64,000 nucleotides of DNA from the NCBI GenBank assembly GCA_964634385.1, contig CAZWIZ010000008.1, positions 1 to 64,000 of the forward strand. Direction: 5' to 3'. Under the pieces are notes generated by a model. It worked only from the letters and a program-made list of their open reading frames with translations, made no database searches and was not told where the DNA came from. This stretch comes from JAFGXW01 sp964634385 (GTDB lineage Bacteria > Bacillota_I > Bacilli_A > Izemoplasmatales > Izemoplasmataceae). This document shows, piece after piece, positions 9,350 through 19,149 of this stretch; within the stretch, counting starts at the first letter, position 1; each line of letters begins with the position of its first letter. Both the position numbers and the translations under genes were made by a program.

Positions 9350-9816
9350 AGTCCATCTCCTTTTTTAGATGCACTTTTAACTGCTTTAACAATCATATTA
9401 TATCCTGTACATCGGCAAAGATTTCCAGATAATCCAATTTTAATTTCTTCATCTGATGGATGAGGATTCTTATTTAATAATGATTCTGAAGCAATGATCA
9501 TTCCCGGAGTACAAAATCCACATTGAACAGCTCCTTCTTCTTCAAAAGAATTTCTTAATATTTGATGTTTTTTTGTTTTGCTAAAACCTTCAATAGTTAC
9601 AATGTTTTTTCCTTCTACTGTTCCTAGAGGGACGATACATGAATTAATAACTTTATCATTGATCAAAACCGCACAAGCTCCACATTCTCCTTCACCACAA
9701 CCTTCTTTAACACCTGTTAATCCAAAATTCTCTCTTAGGATATCAAGCAATCTTGCGGTTGGGCTTTCTTCTATTTCAACTTCTTTATTATTTAAAGTGA
9801 ACTTTATTTTACTCAT
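9343..9816 (-). CDS. xdhC: Molybdenum hydroxylase 1, two-[2Fe-2S] subunit
   Basis: This 157-residue electron-transfer subunit has a plant-type ferredoxin cluster held by Cys40, Cys45, Cys48 and Cys60, and a second helical-domain cluster held by Cys99, Cys102, Cys134 and Cys136 (QCGFCTPGM and NLCRCTGY). All eight ligands are present. It overlaps the Mo subunit gene by eight bases and the FAD subunit gene by seven, so the three are almost certainly made and assembled together. Motifs are of the standard xanthine dehydrogenase type, unlike the variant in hydroxylase 2. Confidence 0.93.
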   Translation of the reverse strand: MSKIKFTLNNKEVEIEESPTARLLDILRENFGLTGVKEGCGEGECGACAVLINDKVINSCIVPLGTVEGKNIVTIEGFSKTKKHQILRNSFEEEGAVQCGFCTPGMIIASESLLNKNPHPSDEEIKIGLSGNLCRCTGYNMIVKAVKSASKKGDGLW

Positions 9817-11899
9817 TTTTCATCAACTCCATAATATATTCAGGGGTAACAGGAATTTTTGTTACTGTTTTATTAATCGCATTTTCAATTGCTAATGCAA
9901 CCGCTGGTGCTCCCCCATCTAATGTTAATTCGCCAGCTCCTTTTGCTCCATATGGTCCAAGTGGGTAAGGATTATCCATCAATATTGTTTCCATTGGTGG
10001 AATGTCTCCTGTTGTTGGAATAATATAATCAGTTACTGTTTTTTGTTTGACACGGCCATTTTCATTTTTCATTACTTCTAAATATCCATAAGCTACACCT
10101 TGTAAAACTCCACCATCAGCTTGTCCCATAATAATTCTTTCATCAATAGCTTTTCCAACATCATAAACACTCCAAATACCTTTAAGTGTTACTTGGTAAG
10201 TAATTGGTGAAATTTCTACTTCAACGACGTTAATTCCCCATGAATATGCTGGATATGCATCTCCAATAAAAGTTTTTTCATCCCATTTAATATATTCAGG
10301 TTGTTTATATCTTTCTGAGACTGTTAGGGCTTCACCATCAACCCATTTTTCTTTTAATTGTTTTGCTGCACGGGCTATTAATCCTCCAACAATCATTATA
10401 GTTCTTGAAGCTACAGTTGGACCGCTATCAGGAACTAAATCAGTATCGGGATTATTATAAATAATTTGCTCTAAAGGAATTTCTAAGATTTGAGAAACAA
10501 TTTTTTTCATTGTTGTTTGAACACCTTGTCCCATATCAACAGCTGCGATCAAGATATTTACTTTATCATCTTCCCCTTTAGCCAATTTCACTAAAGCCTT
10601 AATATGTTCTGCTTCTCCACTACCTGTAAATCCGCAACCATGTAAAAACCAACTCATTCCAATACCTTTATATTTATTATCTTTTTGATAAATCTCTAGT
10701 TTGTTTTTATAATCAGATATTTTCATTGCTTTTTCAATCATGTCGTTCATAATAATTGGATCTCTATATTTACCTCTTGTAGAAGTTTCATCTCCTTGTT
10801 TGGCTAAATATTTTAATCTTAATTTTAAAGGATCTATATTTAATTCTTTAGCGATATGATGAATAAACATTTCAACAGCAAATAACATTTGAGGTGCTCC
10901 AAATCCTCTAAAAGCTCCATTTGGAACAGTATTTGTTAAAAAGACATCTCCAGCAACTTCTAGATTATCAATTGTATACACTCCAGTACACGCGATTAAT
11001 GCCCGAGACAAAACAACTGCGCTAAGACCAATTGATGCTCCTCCATCTATTTCTACATTAGCAATTATTCCATCAATTTCATTTTGATCATTAATGGCAG
11101 CTTCCATATGTATCCAAGAAGGGTGTCTTTTAGTTGTTACTTCCATGTCCTCTTCTCTTTCATATACTAGTTTGATAGGTTTTTTTATTTTTCTTAAAGC
11201 TACAGCTAACTGACATCCTATTAATGATGGAAATTCTTCTTTTCCACCAAATGCTCCACCAACAACTGATTGCTTAATTCTTACTTCATCATTATCAGCT
11301 CCTAAAGCTACTTTAACTGCATTATGAACATAATAAGGACATTGCACTGAACCTGTTATAGTTACTTTATTACCGTTTATTTCACCAATCATACCTTGAG
11401 GTTCAATATATAATTGTTCTTGATATCCTGTTTCATAATCAAATTTAATTATTTTTTTAGCCTCTTTAAAAGCTTTTTTGGAATCACCTTTTACAAAATT
11501 ATAATTGATTGCGCTATTTGTTCTTTCAAACAAAGGAGTTAACTCCTCATATTCAATTTTAATCTGAGAAATAAGATTAGTAACAACACTTTTATCTTCA
11601 CCAACTATTAACATTATTGGTTCTCCATAATAAGTTACCGTTTTTTCAGTAAAAATAGGCATATCATCAAAAACAATTGAAACAACATTCTTTCCAGGAA
11701 CATCATGATAATCAACCACATAGTATCCTTTTGGCAACTCTGGTAAGGTAATACTTATAATATTTGCTTTTGATTTAGTAGATCTTACTGTTTTAGCATA
11801 AAGCATACCTTCAATTTTTATATCATCAACATATTTAGCTTTTCCTGACAATTTAATCAAACTATCAACTTTTCTTACTGATTTACTAATGTCTTTCAT
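9809..11899 (-). CDS. xdhA: Molybdenum hydroxylase 1, molybdopterin-binding catalytic subunit
   Basis: This 696-residue large subunit contains the Mo-pterin site that inserts oxygen from water into purines. Visible motifs are GGAFGGKEEF (about 213-222), GAFRGFGAPQ, whose Arg is the usual substrate-orienting residue, DMGQGVQT, and GPYGAKGAGE with the presumed catalytic base Glu657. It is somewhat shorter than E. coli XdhA (about 750). An AAGGAGG ribosome site precedes the ATG, with a 69-base gap to ygfK. Xanthine or hypoxanthine is the likely substrate from the GAFRGFG motif and context. Whether it uses the labile selenium cofactor of clostridial relatives cannot be read from the sequence. Confidence 0.9.
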   Translation of the reverse strand: MKDISKSVRKVDSLIKLSGKAKYVDDIKIEGMLYAKTVRSTKSKANIISITLPELPKGYYVVDYHDVPGKNVVSIVFDDMPIFTEKTVTYYGEPIMLIVGEDKSVVTNLISQIKIEYEELTPLFERTNSAINYNFVKGDSKKAFKEAKKIIKFDYETGYQEQLYIEPQGMIGEINGNKVTITGSVQCPYYVHNAVKVALGADNDEVRIKQSVVGGAFGGKEEFPSLIGCQLAVALRKIKKPIKLVYEREEDMEVTTKRHPSWIHMEAAINDQNEIDGIIANVEIDGGASIGLSAVVLSRALIACTGVYTIDNLEVAGDVFLTNTVPNGAFRGFGAPQMLFAVEMFIHHIAKELNIDPLKLRLKYLAKQGDETSTRGKYRDPIIMNDMIEKAMKISDYKNKLEIYQKDNKYKGIGMSWFLHGCGFTGSGEAEHIKALVKLAKGEDDKVNILIAAVDMGQGVQTTMKKIVSQILEIPLEQIIYNNPDTDLVPDSGPTVASRTIMIVGGLIARAAKQLKEKWVDGEALTVSERYKQPEYIKWDEKTFIGDAYPAYSWGINVVEVEISPITYQVTLKGIWSVYDVGKAIDERIIMGQADGGVLQGVAYGYLEVMKNENGRVKQKTVTDYIIPTTGDIPPMETILMDNPYPLGPYGAKGAGELTLDGGAPAVALAIENAINKTVTKIPVTPEYIMELMKNE

Positions 11900-11968
11900 A
11901 AATTTTGCCTCCTTATAATCGTAATAAAAATACTTTAGTAAAACTTTTATTAAATTTCTTTATAGATC

Positions 11969-14900
11969 TCAAATCATCAAATATGAGTATTTATTGATAA
12001 CTGTATCAATAAATACCTCAATTTCTTTTGAAACCGTCTTATCTCCAACTGTGTAATTAAATATTTTACGTTTTTCATCACGAACTTTAAACTGGTTTTC
12101 ACTCAAACGAAGAAATCCAATATTTTTTGAATTCATAAAATCATGTTCATTCCAAAACAATGTAAATTTATCTTTTGCAGGTCGGCCATTATGCGGACAA
12201 AAAGTAACACAATTACCACATCCATTACACATACCATCAATATGAAGAATTTGTTGTTTTTGTTCAAATACTTCAGATGAAATATTAATACTTATATTAG
12301 CTCTGTTCGGACAAACATCTGAACATATATCACAAACTTGATTACATCCCAAACAACGTATTCCATCAAGTTTAGCTTCTAGTTTTTCTTCTATAATACC
12401 TTTTTTAGCATATAATATATCTTGATTTTCAAGGACAATCGCTTTAACAAAATCATTATTTAATTGTAATTTATCCAATATGTCAATTGCAACAGTTTTA
12501 GCATCCGCAACAGCTTTAACAATTGTTTTAGCTCCGGCTTTACCGTCACCTGCAACATATACATTTTCTAATGAAGTTTCGTTATTATTATTAATTACTG
12601 GGTAACCCCATTCATTTAATAAAATATTATTTCTTTCATAAACTGTTTTATCAACTTTAGTTCCAATAGCATTAATAATAGTATCACATTCCATATTGAA
12701 TGTTTCTCCTGTTGATTTAGCTTTGTTATTTACTAATTCATTTTTTACACATGTCAAAGTTTTTCCATCAAATTCAACTGGAGATGTTAAAAATTTAATA
12801 ACTACACCATCCTCAGTGGCTTCGTTAAACTCTTCACTAGTAGCTGGCATAACTTTTCTGATTCGTCGATAAATCAAGGTTACGTCTTCAACACCAGCTG
12901 TACGTATCGCACTTCTAGCGCAATCCATTGATACATCGCCACCACCAACTACTACAACATGCTTTCCGAGATTTAATGATAAGTTACTTGCTTTAGATTT
13001 TTCTAGAAAATCTAAAGCCTCAAGAGCTAATTCTTTTCCTTTTGTTAATGGATTAAATCCTTTCAGCCATGACCCAATCGCGATTACAATGTAATCATAA
13101 TCTTTTTTCAGTTCGTTAATATTGAAATTGTCAGCTACACCAAAGTGAAAGTTAACACCAGCAGCTACAGCTAATTTATAATCTTTTTCAATCATTTCTG
13201 TAGAAATTCTAAATTCAGGAATTATATAAGTCACAACTCCCATCGGCTTATCACGTTTTTCAAAAACATCAACATCAACACCATTACGTCTTAAAAATAA
13301 AGCAGTCGAGGTTCCACCAACTCCAGCTCCAATAACAGCTACTTTCTTGGCAGTTCTAAGCTTTTCAATTTCTGTTTTTTCGATAAAATCATCTTGCGCA
13401 GCTAATACTGCTACTTTTTTGATGTCACGAATAGATAAACTTTCTTCATAATCTACTCTTGTACAAACATTTTGACACTGATGATCACATATTGTAGCGG
13501 TAATTGCTGGAGCTGCGTTATCAATAGAGATAACATTAAATGCTTCTTCATATTTTTCTTCTGAAACTAGTTTTAAGTAAGCAGGAATTTGTTGTTCTAT
13601 TGGACACCCAATATCACTTGAATTACAAGGTGATTTAAAACAATCAAACAAAGGTAAATCAGATTCAGATTTTCTTGATCCAATTTCACGAATATCTTTT
13701 TGACTATATTTGTAATTTTGTAAACCTTCAACTATCATTGTAAGTTTTTCAAAACTTATTTTTTTGATTCCACCATCTAATAATGGCTCGCAAATTTCGG
13801 CCATTTGTTTAAGTCTTTCATATCCTCCTGGCTTAAGAAGTGTGGTACAGACTGTGACAGGACGAATTCCCGTTTTAAAAATCGTTTCAATATTTAAAGC
13901 ATCAGCACCACCGGAATATGATAATGGCATCTCACCATTAAATGCTTTTGTTAATTTTTGTGCTAAGCTAATACTTAACGGAAATAATGCTCTTCCTGAC
14001 ATATACATTTCCTCACCAGGAAGTTCTAATCTTCTGATTTCTACAGGAAAAGTATTTGTTAATTTTAGTCCAAAAATTAATCCTTTTTCTGTTGCTAATT
14101 CTTGTAAATGTTTAAACATTGGGATAGCATCTTTCCATTGTAAATCATCATTAAAATGATGTTCATCAAACGATAGATAATCATACCCTAATCGATCTAA
14201 AATATTTCGAGCATAATTATATCCTAATAATGTGGGATTACATTTGACATATGTATGCATTCCTTTCACGGTAACTAGATGCTCAACAATTGAATTAATT
14301 TCTTCTGGTGGACATCCATGCATAGTAGATATAGTAATACTAGGTGAAATATTTCCTTTAATATTTTCAATATCTTTAATATTAACATTATCGAAAATAT
14401 CAATATTTTCTAATAAATATTGTTTACATTCATTCCAAATTGCAGTGTTAGATGCATCAAGCATATCATTAATAAAAGCATCTATTTTTGGTGTTTTAAT
14501 TCCTTCTAATGTATATCCTACTGAAATATTAAAAATAAAATCTCTCTCATTAGAAATACCTAATTCTTTTGATAGTACGTGAAGTGCAAACCAAGCTTTA
14601 ATATATTCATCACGAGCTTCTTCAACTTTTAGTTCTGTCGACCATTCAACATTGTATCCTTCATCTTGAGCATTAATACAAGGTCGTGGAATACACGCCG
14701 CTAGTTCTTCACCATCCATAGTTTGTACCGTCTTTAGTTCCATAAATCTTGCGCCAGATAAATAAGCAGAAATTATGTTTTGGGCTAATTGAGTATTTGG
14801 CCCGGCAGCCGGACCGACTGGTGAACTAATTCTTTCACCAAACATCTCAATTGTTTTACCGGATATATTTTTATAAAATTTATTAGCGCGAATACCAAAT

Positions 14901-14980
14901 ATCGATTTGTCATCTTGGTATTCTGTTTTCATCCAATTGATTAATTTACTAAATTTAATTGGTGTCATATTTACGCCCAT
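11969..14980 (-). CDS. ygfK: YgfK-type FAD/[4Fe-4S] oxidoreductase
   Basis: This 1003-residue flavoprotein of the putative selenate reductase YgfK family (E. coli YgfK is about 1030) is a fixed member of anaerobic purine clusters and is probably the reductase acting on an oxopurine ring or ring-opened product. Domains in order are a dihydroorotate-dehydrogenase-like barrel (about 1-430), a Fer4_20-like linker with CPIEQQIPAY and CDHQCQNVCTR (about 455-515), two Rossmann folds starting VAVIGAGVGGTSTA and VVVVGGGDVSMD, and a C-terminal pair of ferredoxin motifs (CNQVCDICSDVCPNR and CNGCGNCVTFCPHNG). It starts at an ATG after a strong AGGAGGAG. The role as a selenate reductase is historical; purine-ring reduction is inferred. 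Confidence 0.87.
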   Translation of the reverse strand: MGVNMTPIKFSKLINWMKTEYQDDKSIFGIRANKFYKNISGKTIEMFGERISSPVGPAAGPNTQLAQNIISAYLSGARFMELKTVQTMDGEELAACIPRPCINAQDEGYNVEWSTELKVEEARDEYIKAWFALHVLSKELGISNERDFIFNISVGYTLEGIKTPKIDAFINDMLDASNTAIWNECKQYLLENIDIFDNVNIKDIENIKGNISPSITISTMHGCPPEEINSIVEHLVTVKGMHTYVKCNPTLLGYNYARNILDRLGYDYLSFDEHHFNDDLQWKDAIPMFKHLQELATEKGLIFGLKLTNTFPVEIRRLELPGEEMYMSGRALFPLSISLAQKLTKAFNGEMPLSYSGGADALNIETIFKTGIRPVTVCTTLLKPGGYERLKQMAEICEPLLDGGIKKISFEKLTMIVEGLQNYKYSQKDIREIGSRKSESDLPLFDCFKSPCNSSDIGCPIEQQIPAYLKLVSEEKYEEAFNVISIDNAAPAITATICDHQCQNVCTRVDYEESLSIRDIKKVAVLAAQDDFIEKTEIEKLRTAKKVAVIGAGVGGTSTALFLRRNGVDVDVFEKRDKPMGVVTYIIPEFRISTEMIEKDYKLAVAAGVNFHFGVADNFNINELKKDYDYIVIAIGSWLKGFNPLTKGKELALEALDFLEKSKASNLSLNLGKHVVVVGGGDVSMDCARSAIRTAGVEDVTLIYRRIRKVMPATSEEFNEATEDGVVIKFLTSPVEFDGKTLTCVKNELVNNKAKSTGETFNMECDTIINAIGTKVDKTVYERNNILLNEWGYPVINNNNETSLENVYVAGDGKAGAKTIVKAVADAKTVAIDILDKLQLNNDFVKAIVLENQDILYAKKGIIEEKLEAKLDGIRCLGCNQVCDICSDVCPNRANISINISSEVFEQKQQILHIDGMCNGCGNCVTFCPHNGRPAKDKFTLFWNEHDFMNSKNIGFLRLSENQFKVRDEKRKIFNYTVGDKTVSKEIEVFIDTVINKYSYLMI

Positions 14981-15022
14981 TGCTCTCCTCCTAATCTGTG
15001 ATTATTATTTATTGTAAAATAA

Positions 15023-16345
15023 TTAATATTTATTTTTAAATTCATAATTTTTTCCTTTTAATACTTCACTCCAAAACTTTTCAGAAATTGAAAAAGCTTT
15101 ATTATATTTATTTTCTAAATCTTTACTTACTTTATAATTGTTTAAAACTTCTTCTCCTTTTATAAATACTGTTTTTGGCTTGAAATTATGAAATAATCCA
15201 AATAATAAATGACCTAATGCATTATCGTTATTAATTTCTGTGAATGGTGTATATTTAAGAATAATTAAATCAGCTTCATATCCAGCTTTGATTTTTCCTA
15301 ATTTAACTCCTAATAATGAAGAAGCATAATTGTATGTATTATCAATCATTTTTATTAAGTCACCAAATCCAAATTTTCGGACATCTAAATCATTCAAATG
15401 TTGAGTAAAGAAAATATTTAGGTATTCATAAGCAAGTGATGAAGATATTCCATCATTTCCAATTATTACATCAATTCCTTTATCATTAAATTTGTGATAA
15501 TTAGGTAATCCTACTCCATTATTCATATTAGATGTAGTGTTAAAAACAACTTTTGCTTTTCTTGATTTTATAATATCCAAATCCTCATCTTCAACAAATA
15601 AACAATGTGCTAATAAAGAATTCTCTTTTATTAATCCAAATTGATCAAATCGTTTTATCGGCGTTTTACCGTAATGTTTTAGACAATACTCAGTATCATA
15701 TGATGATTCATCAACATGAACATGAATTGGTGCATTATTTCTTTCACTAATTTTTTTCAAGGTTTCATCACTCAAGGTAAATGCGGCATGAAGTCCAAAT
15801 AATCCTCGAGTAATATCAGTTTGGTTATTATTAGAATAATCAATATTTTCTTTAATACATTCATCAACATTAAAACGATCACTTGTTTCAAAACAAAGAA
15901 TACTTCTCACTTTTGCTTCATCCGTTAATCCTTTTTTAATTGCTGATAAAGATCCTAAAATATCAATTCCTGAAGCATGGTGATCGATTACTGTAGTAAT
16001 TCCATTTTTTAAAAATTCAACGCCACTAACTAAAGCACTATAATAACTTACCTCATTATTAATATGGTAATCTAATCGCCACCACATTTGTTCAAGAATT
16101 TCTAAGAAGTTTTCTGGATTGTATGGTATTCCTAATCCTCGTGAAAATGTTGAATAAATATGAGTATGTCCATTTACAAGACCTGGCATAACAATTGATC
16201 CACTAGCATCAATTGTTTCAAGATTATCGTATACCATATCTTTCATGTCCCCAGTTTCAATAATAGTATTATCAAATAAAATATATTGGTTTTTCTTTAA
16301 TACCGCAAAGTCGTATGTTGTTGCATTGATAATAACTTTTCTCAT
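15023..16345 (-). CDS. ssnA: SsnA-type aminohydrolase
   Basis: This roughly 440-residue amidohydrolase of the SsnA family is found with YgfK in purine-breakdown clusters and is thought to deaminate or hydrolyse a ring intermediate. Metal-site motifs are VNGHTHIYS (about 57-65), IDHHASG, HVHVDE, LLAHCLF and the final aspartate in IGNDGISSS. The reading frame could begin three codons earlier at a GTG, but that GTG is itself part of the GAGGTG ribosome site. The ATG at 16345, seven bases beyond, is therefore preferred. The 93-base gap to hyuA upstream is AT-rich and shows no clear promoter. The natural substrate remains inferred. Confidence 0.85.
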   Translation of the reverse strand: MRKVIINATTYDFAVLKKNQYILFDNTIIETGDMKDMVYDNLETIDASGSIVMPGLVNGHTHIYSTFSRGLGIPYNPENFLEILEQMWWRLDYHINNEVSYYSALVSGVEFLKNGITTVIDHHASGIDILGSLSAIKKGLTDEAKVRSILCFETSDRFNVDECIKENIDYSNNNQTDITRGLFGLHAAFTLSDETLKKISERNNAPIHVHVDESSYDTEYCLKHYGKTPIKRFDQFGLIKENSLLAHCLFVEDEDLDIIKSRKAKVVFNTTSNMNNGVGLPNYHKFNDKGIDVIIGNDGISSSLAYEYLNIFFTQHLNDLDVRKFGFGDLIKMIDNTYNYASSLLGVKLGKIKAGYEADLIILKYTPFTEINNDNALGHLLFGLFHNFKPKTVFIKGEEVLNNYKVSKDLENKYNKAFSISEKFWSEVLKGKNYEFKNKY

Positions 16346-16447
16346 TTTTTTCACCTCGTTTAATATTTTGTTTAGTAAGGAATAATGTTATTGTAAGTTA
16401 ATTATTATATTATCTATTTCAATTATTTTCTTATTTTAAGTATAGGT

Positions 16448-17752
16448 TTATTTATTTTGTGATAAATATTTTCCTTTACCCCCTAAAAATTTACCATCTT
16501 TAATAATAAATTTTCCTCGAGATATTGTTGTTTCTACTTTCCCTAATGTTTTTCTGCCATTATAGACAGAATAATCACACCTTGAGTGATTTTCTGAAAT
16601 CACTCCAGAAGATTTGGTATTATAAATAAACATATCCGCATCACTACCGACTTGAATAACTCCTTTTTGAGGATATAAGTTATGAACTTTCGCAACATTT
16701 ATAGTCATTTTATCAATTATTTTATTTTGAAAAAGACTATACATAATATCAAACGAATGCTCAATAGAACCTATCCCTAAAGGTATATCTTTTAATAGAT
16801 TATGCGTTTTATCTTTTTTCATAAAAGGACAATGATCAGTTCCGATAGTATAGACACTATCAATATCTTCATTTAAAATATTAACTTCATTTTGTGTCCT
16901 AAGTGGTGGAGCTAATGTATATAAATATCCATCAGAGCGTTCAAACAAATCTGCGGTTAATGTAAAATAATGAGGACAACTCTCAATAAAAAAATTTTTA
17001 TTAAGAATATCACTATATTGTTTTTTTAGTTTTTCTAATGTGTATCCACTGCTTAAGTGAACCATATATAATCTTCCGCCTAGTTTTTTAGCATAGGAAG
17101 CAAGTTTTAATGCTTCTGATGTTTCACTTTCGGTACTTCTACTCTTAAGTAACTCATTATATTTTAATGAATTATCAAGATTTATTAAATCGTCGTTTTC
17201 AATATGAGCTAAAATAAGAAAACCTTTTTCTTTTGATAATTCTAAAAGCTTTTTAATTTCATTATCATAAGTTCGACGATTTGAATTAGAGTATGTCGTA
17301 AAAAGTTTTACTGATGATATTTTTAAGTTTTTCATTTCTTCAGTAATTTCATCAAGTTTTCCTTTAGGATTTTTAACTGTTGCATGAAATTTATAATCAA
17401 CAACACTGTTTTTTGCTTCAAGTAGTCTTTTATTAAAGGCTTTAATTAAATCTTTTTTATTAGAAACAGGTTCTAAAAAATCAATAAAAGTTGTTACTCC
17501 ACCATACGCTGCAGCAACACTCCCGCTATAAAAATTGTCTACTGACTTAATAAATCCTAAATCTAAATTAAAATGCACGTGTGGATCAATTAATCCAGGA
17601 ATCACTAATTTTTTATCGACAATATAATATTCTTTAGCATCAAAATGATCTTTAGATATTTTTGTAATAATTCCATCTTTTGTATATACATTTGTTTTTA
17701 CAAACTTACCATTTAAATAAACTAATCCATCCATTATTGCTAAATCATACAT
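16448..17752 (-). CDS. hyuA: Dihydropyrimidinase/hydantoinase HyuA
   Basis: This 434-residue cyclic-amide hydrolase opens dihydropyrimidine, hydantoin or dihydropurine-type rings. All binuclear-metal ligands are visible: His58 and His60 in DPHVH, the carboxylated Lys149 in SSVKLFTTY, His183 in LAHIEND, His232 in MVHLSSG, and the Asp in IGTDHCPF near 305. This matches E. coli HyuA of the same gene neighbourhood. It lies between ssnA and the small NTPase gene, 24 bases after the latter. In the purine route it would hydrolyse the ring after reduction; this is family and context knowledge, not visible in the protein itself. Confidence 0.88.
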   Translation of the reverse strand: MYDLAIMDGLVYLNGKFVKTNVYTKDGIITKISKDHFDAKEYYIVDKKLVIPGLIDPHVHFNLDLGFIKSVDNFYSGSVAAAYGGVTTFIDFLEPVSNKKDLIKAFNKRLLEAKNSVVDYKFHATVKNPKGKLDEITEEMKNLKISSVKLFTTYSNSNRRTYDNEIKKLLELSKEKGFLILAHIENDDLINLDNSLKYNELLKSRSTESETSEALKLASYAKKLGGRLYMVHLSSGYTLEKLKKQYSDILNKNFFIESCPHYFTLTADLFERSDGYLYTLAPPLRTQNEVNILNEDIDSVYTIGTDHCPFMKKDKTHNLLKDIPLGIGSIEHSFDIMYSLFQNKIIDKMTINVAKVHNLYPQKGVIQVGSDADMFIYNTKSSGVISENHSRCDYSVYNGRKTLGKVETTISRGKFIIKDGKFLGGKGKYLSQNK

Positions 17753-17776
17753 TGGTTAACGCCTCTTTTCTAAAAA

Positions 17777-18253
17777 TCAATCAACATCTATTAAGTTATA
17801 TTCTTCTATATTATATTTCTTTATTATTTTATTTAATAAATCTTTTCTAATTGTTACATAAATTTCTAGTTTTGATTCAATCATTTCTTTAAAAATATTA
17901 TGAAAACAAAGATTATCTAGTTCTAACAACCCTATTTCATCAAGAAATAATGGCGAAACTTTATTTTTTATTAATTCTCTTAGTTTTCTTTCAATATATT
18001 CAACAGTAGCTTTATTAAATAAATAAGGTCCTATTTGACAACATTTAATAAAACTATTATCGCTATAGACATCTCTAATAACTAAATTTTTTTTTTCATT
18101 AGTTGCTAAATGTAAAGCTGCATAGCTATGAACAGTATGACCATCCATTTTCTTTAAAGAAATAAATCCATCCCCTGCTTTTAAATTATTATAGATTTCT
18201 TTTATTTTTGTTGTCTTACTAGAATTAATCCTCCCAGTAACGATATTTAACAT
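17777..18253 (-). CDS. THEP1-like nucleoside-triphosphatase with altered P-loop
   Basis: This 158-residue P-loop protein has a Walker B segment, PLFLDEIGLLEL, that closely matches the DEIG-x-x-EL motif of the THEP1/NTPase_1 family. Its Walker A, TGRINSSKTT at 6-15, has Ser instead of Gly before the lysine. The gene overlaps the end of the XdhC-type gene by 29 bases and precedes hyuA, so it is tied to the molybdenum-hydroxylase module. A role in cofactor insertion or selenium/molybdenum maturation, comparable to the unrelated YqeC, is possible but unproven. It may also salvage or hydrolyse NTPs. The ribosome site is weak, which suits coupled translation. Confidence 0.68.
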   Translation of the reverse strand: MLNIVTGRINSSKTTKIKEIYNNLKAGDGFISLKKMDGHTVHSYAALHLATNEKKNLVIRDVYSDNSFIKCCQIGPYLFNKATVEYIERKLRELIKNKVSPLFLDEIGLLELDNLCFHNIFKEMIESKLEIYVTIRKDLLNKIIKKYNIEEYNLIDVD

Positions 18254-19070
18254 TTTTAATCATCTCTCTCATATGTTTATGTTCTTTTTTATTATATCCT
18301 ACAGCTAAAATTTCAGCAGCTATTGAAATAGCAATTTCTTCAGGACTTCCACCACCAATGTCTAACCCAATTGGTGAATAAAAGTTTTTGAGATTCACTT
18401 CTTTTCCAAATTTTTCATATGTTGTTTTCAAATAATCTATTAATTTATCTGGAGAACAGAGCATACCCATATATTTAGGATTAATGTTCAATTCAAGAAC
18501 TTTATTTATGACGTTATAATCGTGTTCATGAGAAGGTGTACAAACAATAATCATACTGTTTTCTTTAATTCCATCTTCTACAATAAAATCAACAAATGTT
18601 TTATGAACTTTAACATTAGCTCCCGTAAAAGCATCATAAACTACTTTTCGTTCATCGATAACAGTAATATGATAATTCATTTTATTTAAGACGTTTGTTA
18701 ATGCTTGTCCAACATGTCCTGCTCCAAAAATATAAATATTATCTTTAACACCTATAAACTCATAAAATAATGTAACAATTCCTCCACAAACCATCGTTAA
18801 AGTTTCGGTACCTTCAACAGCATTTCCACCTGTAAGTGAATATTTTTTGATCATGCTTTCTCTTTTTTTAAGAAGGATTTTACAATTTTCACGTGCTACA
18901 TATTCAAGTTGTCCTCCACCCACGGTTCCAAATGCTTCTCCAGTTTCACTGACGACCATTTTTTTACCAACTTCAACGGGGCTATCTCCTTTTTCTTCAA
19001 CAACAGTAACTAAAACACACGATTCTCCATTATTTTTGAATCGCATCATTGTATCAAAAACTTTACTCAT
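18225..19070 (-). CDS. XdhC/CoxI-family molybdenum-hydroxylase maturation factor
   Basis: This 281-residue protein of the XdhC family receives molybdenum cofactor, helps its sulfuration (or selenation) and inserts it into xanthine dehydrogenase-type enzymes. The N-terminal XdhC domain shows GDSPVEVGKKMVV, FGTVGGGQLE and the cofactor-binding cysteine in MVCGG. The C-terminal Rossmann half begins IYIFGAGHVGQAL, and the family end motif is IGLDIGGGSPEEIAISI. Located between the two hydroxylase modules, it probably serves both. It starts at an ATG 79 bases after the membrane-protein gene; that gap holds a long perfect hairpin. Confidence 0.87.
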   Translation of the reverse strand: MSKVFDTMMRFKNNGESCVLVTVVEEKGDSPVEVGKKMVVSETGEAFGTVGGGQLEYVARENCKILLKKRESMIKKYSLTGGNAVEGTETLTMVCGGIVTLFYEFIGVKDNIYIFGAGHVGQALTNVLNKMNYHITVIDERKVVYDAFTGANVKVHKTFVDFIVEDGIKENSMIIVCTPSHEHDYNVINKVLELNINPKYMGMLCSPDKLIDYLKTTYEKFGKEVNLKNFYSPIGLDIGGGSPEEIAISIAAEILAVGYNKKEHKHMREMIKNVKYRYWED

Positions 19071-19104
19071 TCATATCACTACTTTCCGTGTAAATATTCA
19101 ATGT

Positions 19105-19143
19105 AATACTATCCAAAATACAAAATGTATTTTGGATAGTATT
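19105..19143 (-). other. Perfect 18-bp intercistronic hairpin
   Basis: Arms AATACTATCCAAAATACA (19105-19122) and its exact complement (19126-19143) enclose a three-base loop. A T-run follows only on the plus strand, where no gene ends. In the minus-strand operon transcript it lies between the membrane-protein gene and the XdhC-type gene and lacks a clear U-tract. RNA processing, mRNA stabilisation or partial termination are all possible. Confidence 0.7.
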
Positions 19144-19149
19144 TTTGTT

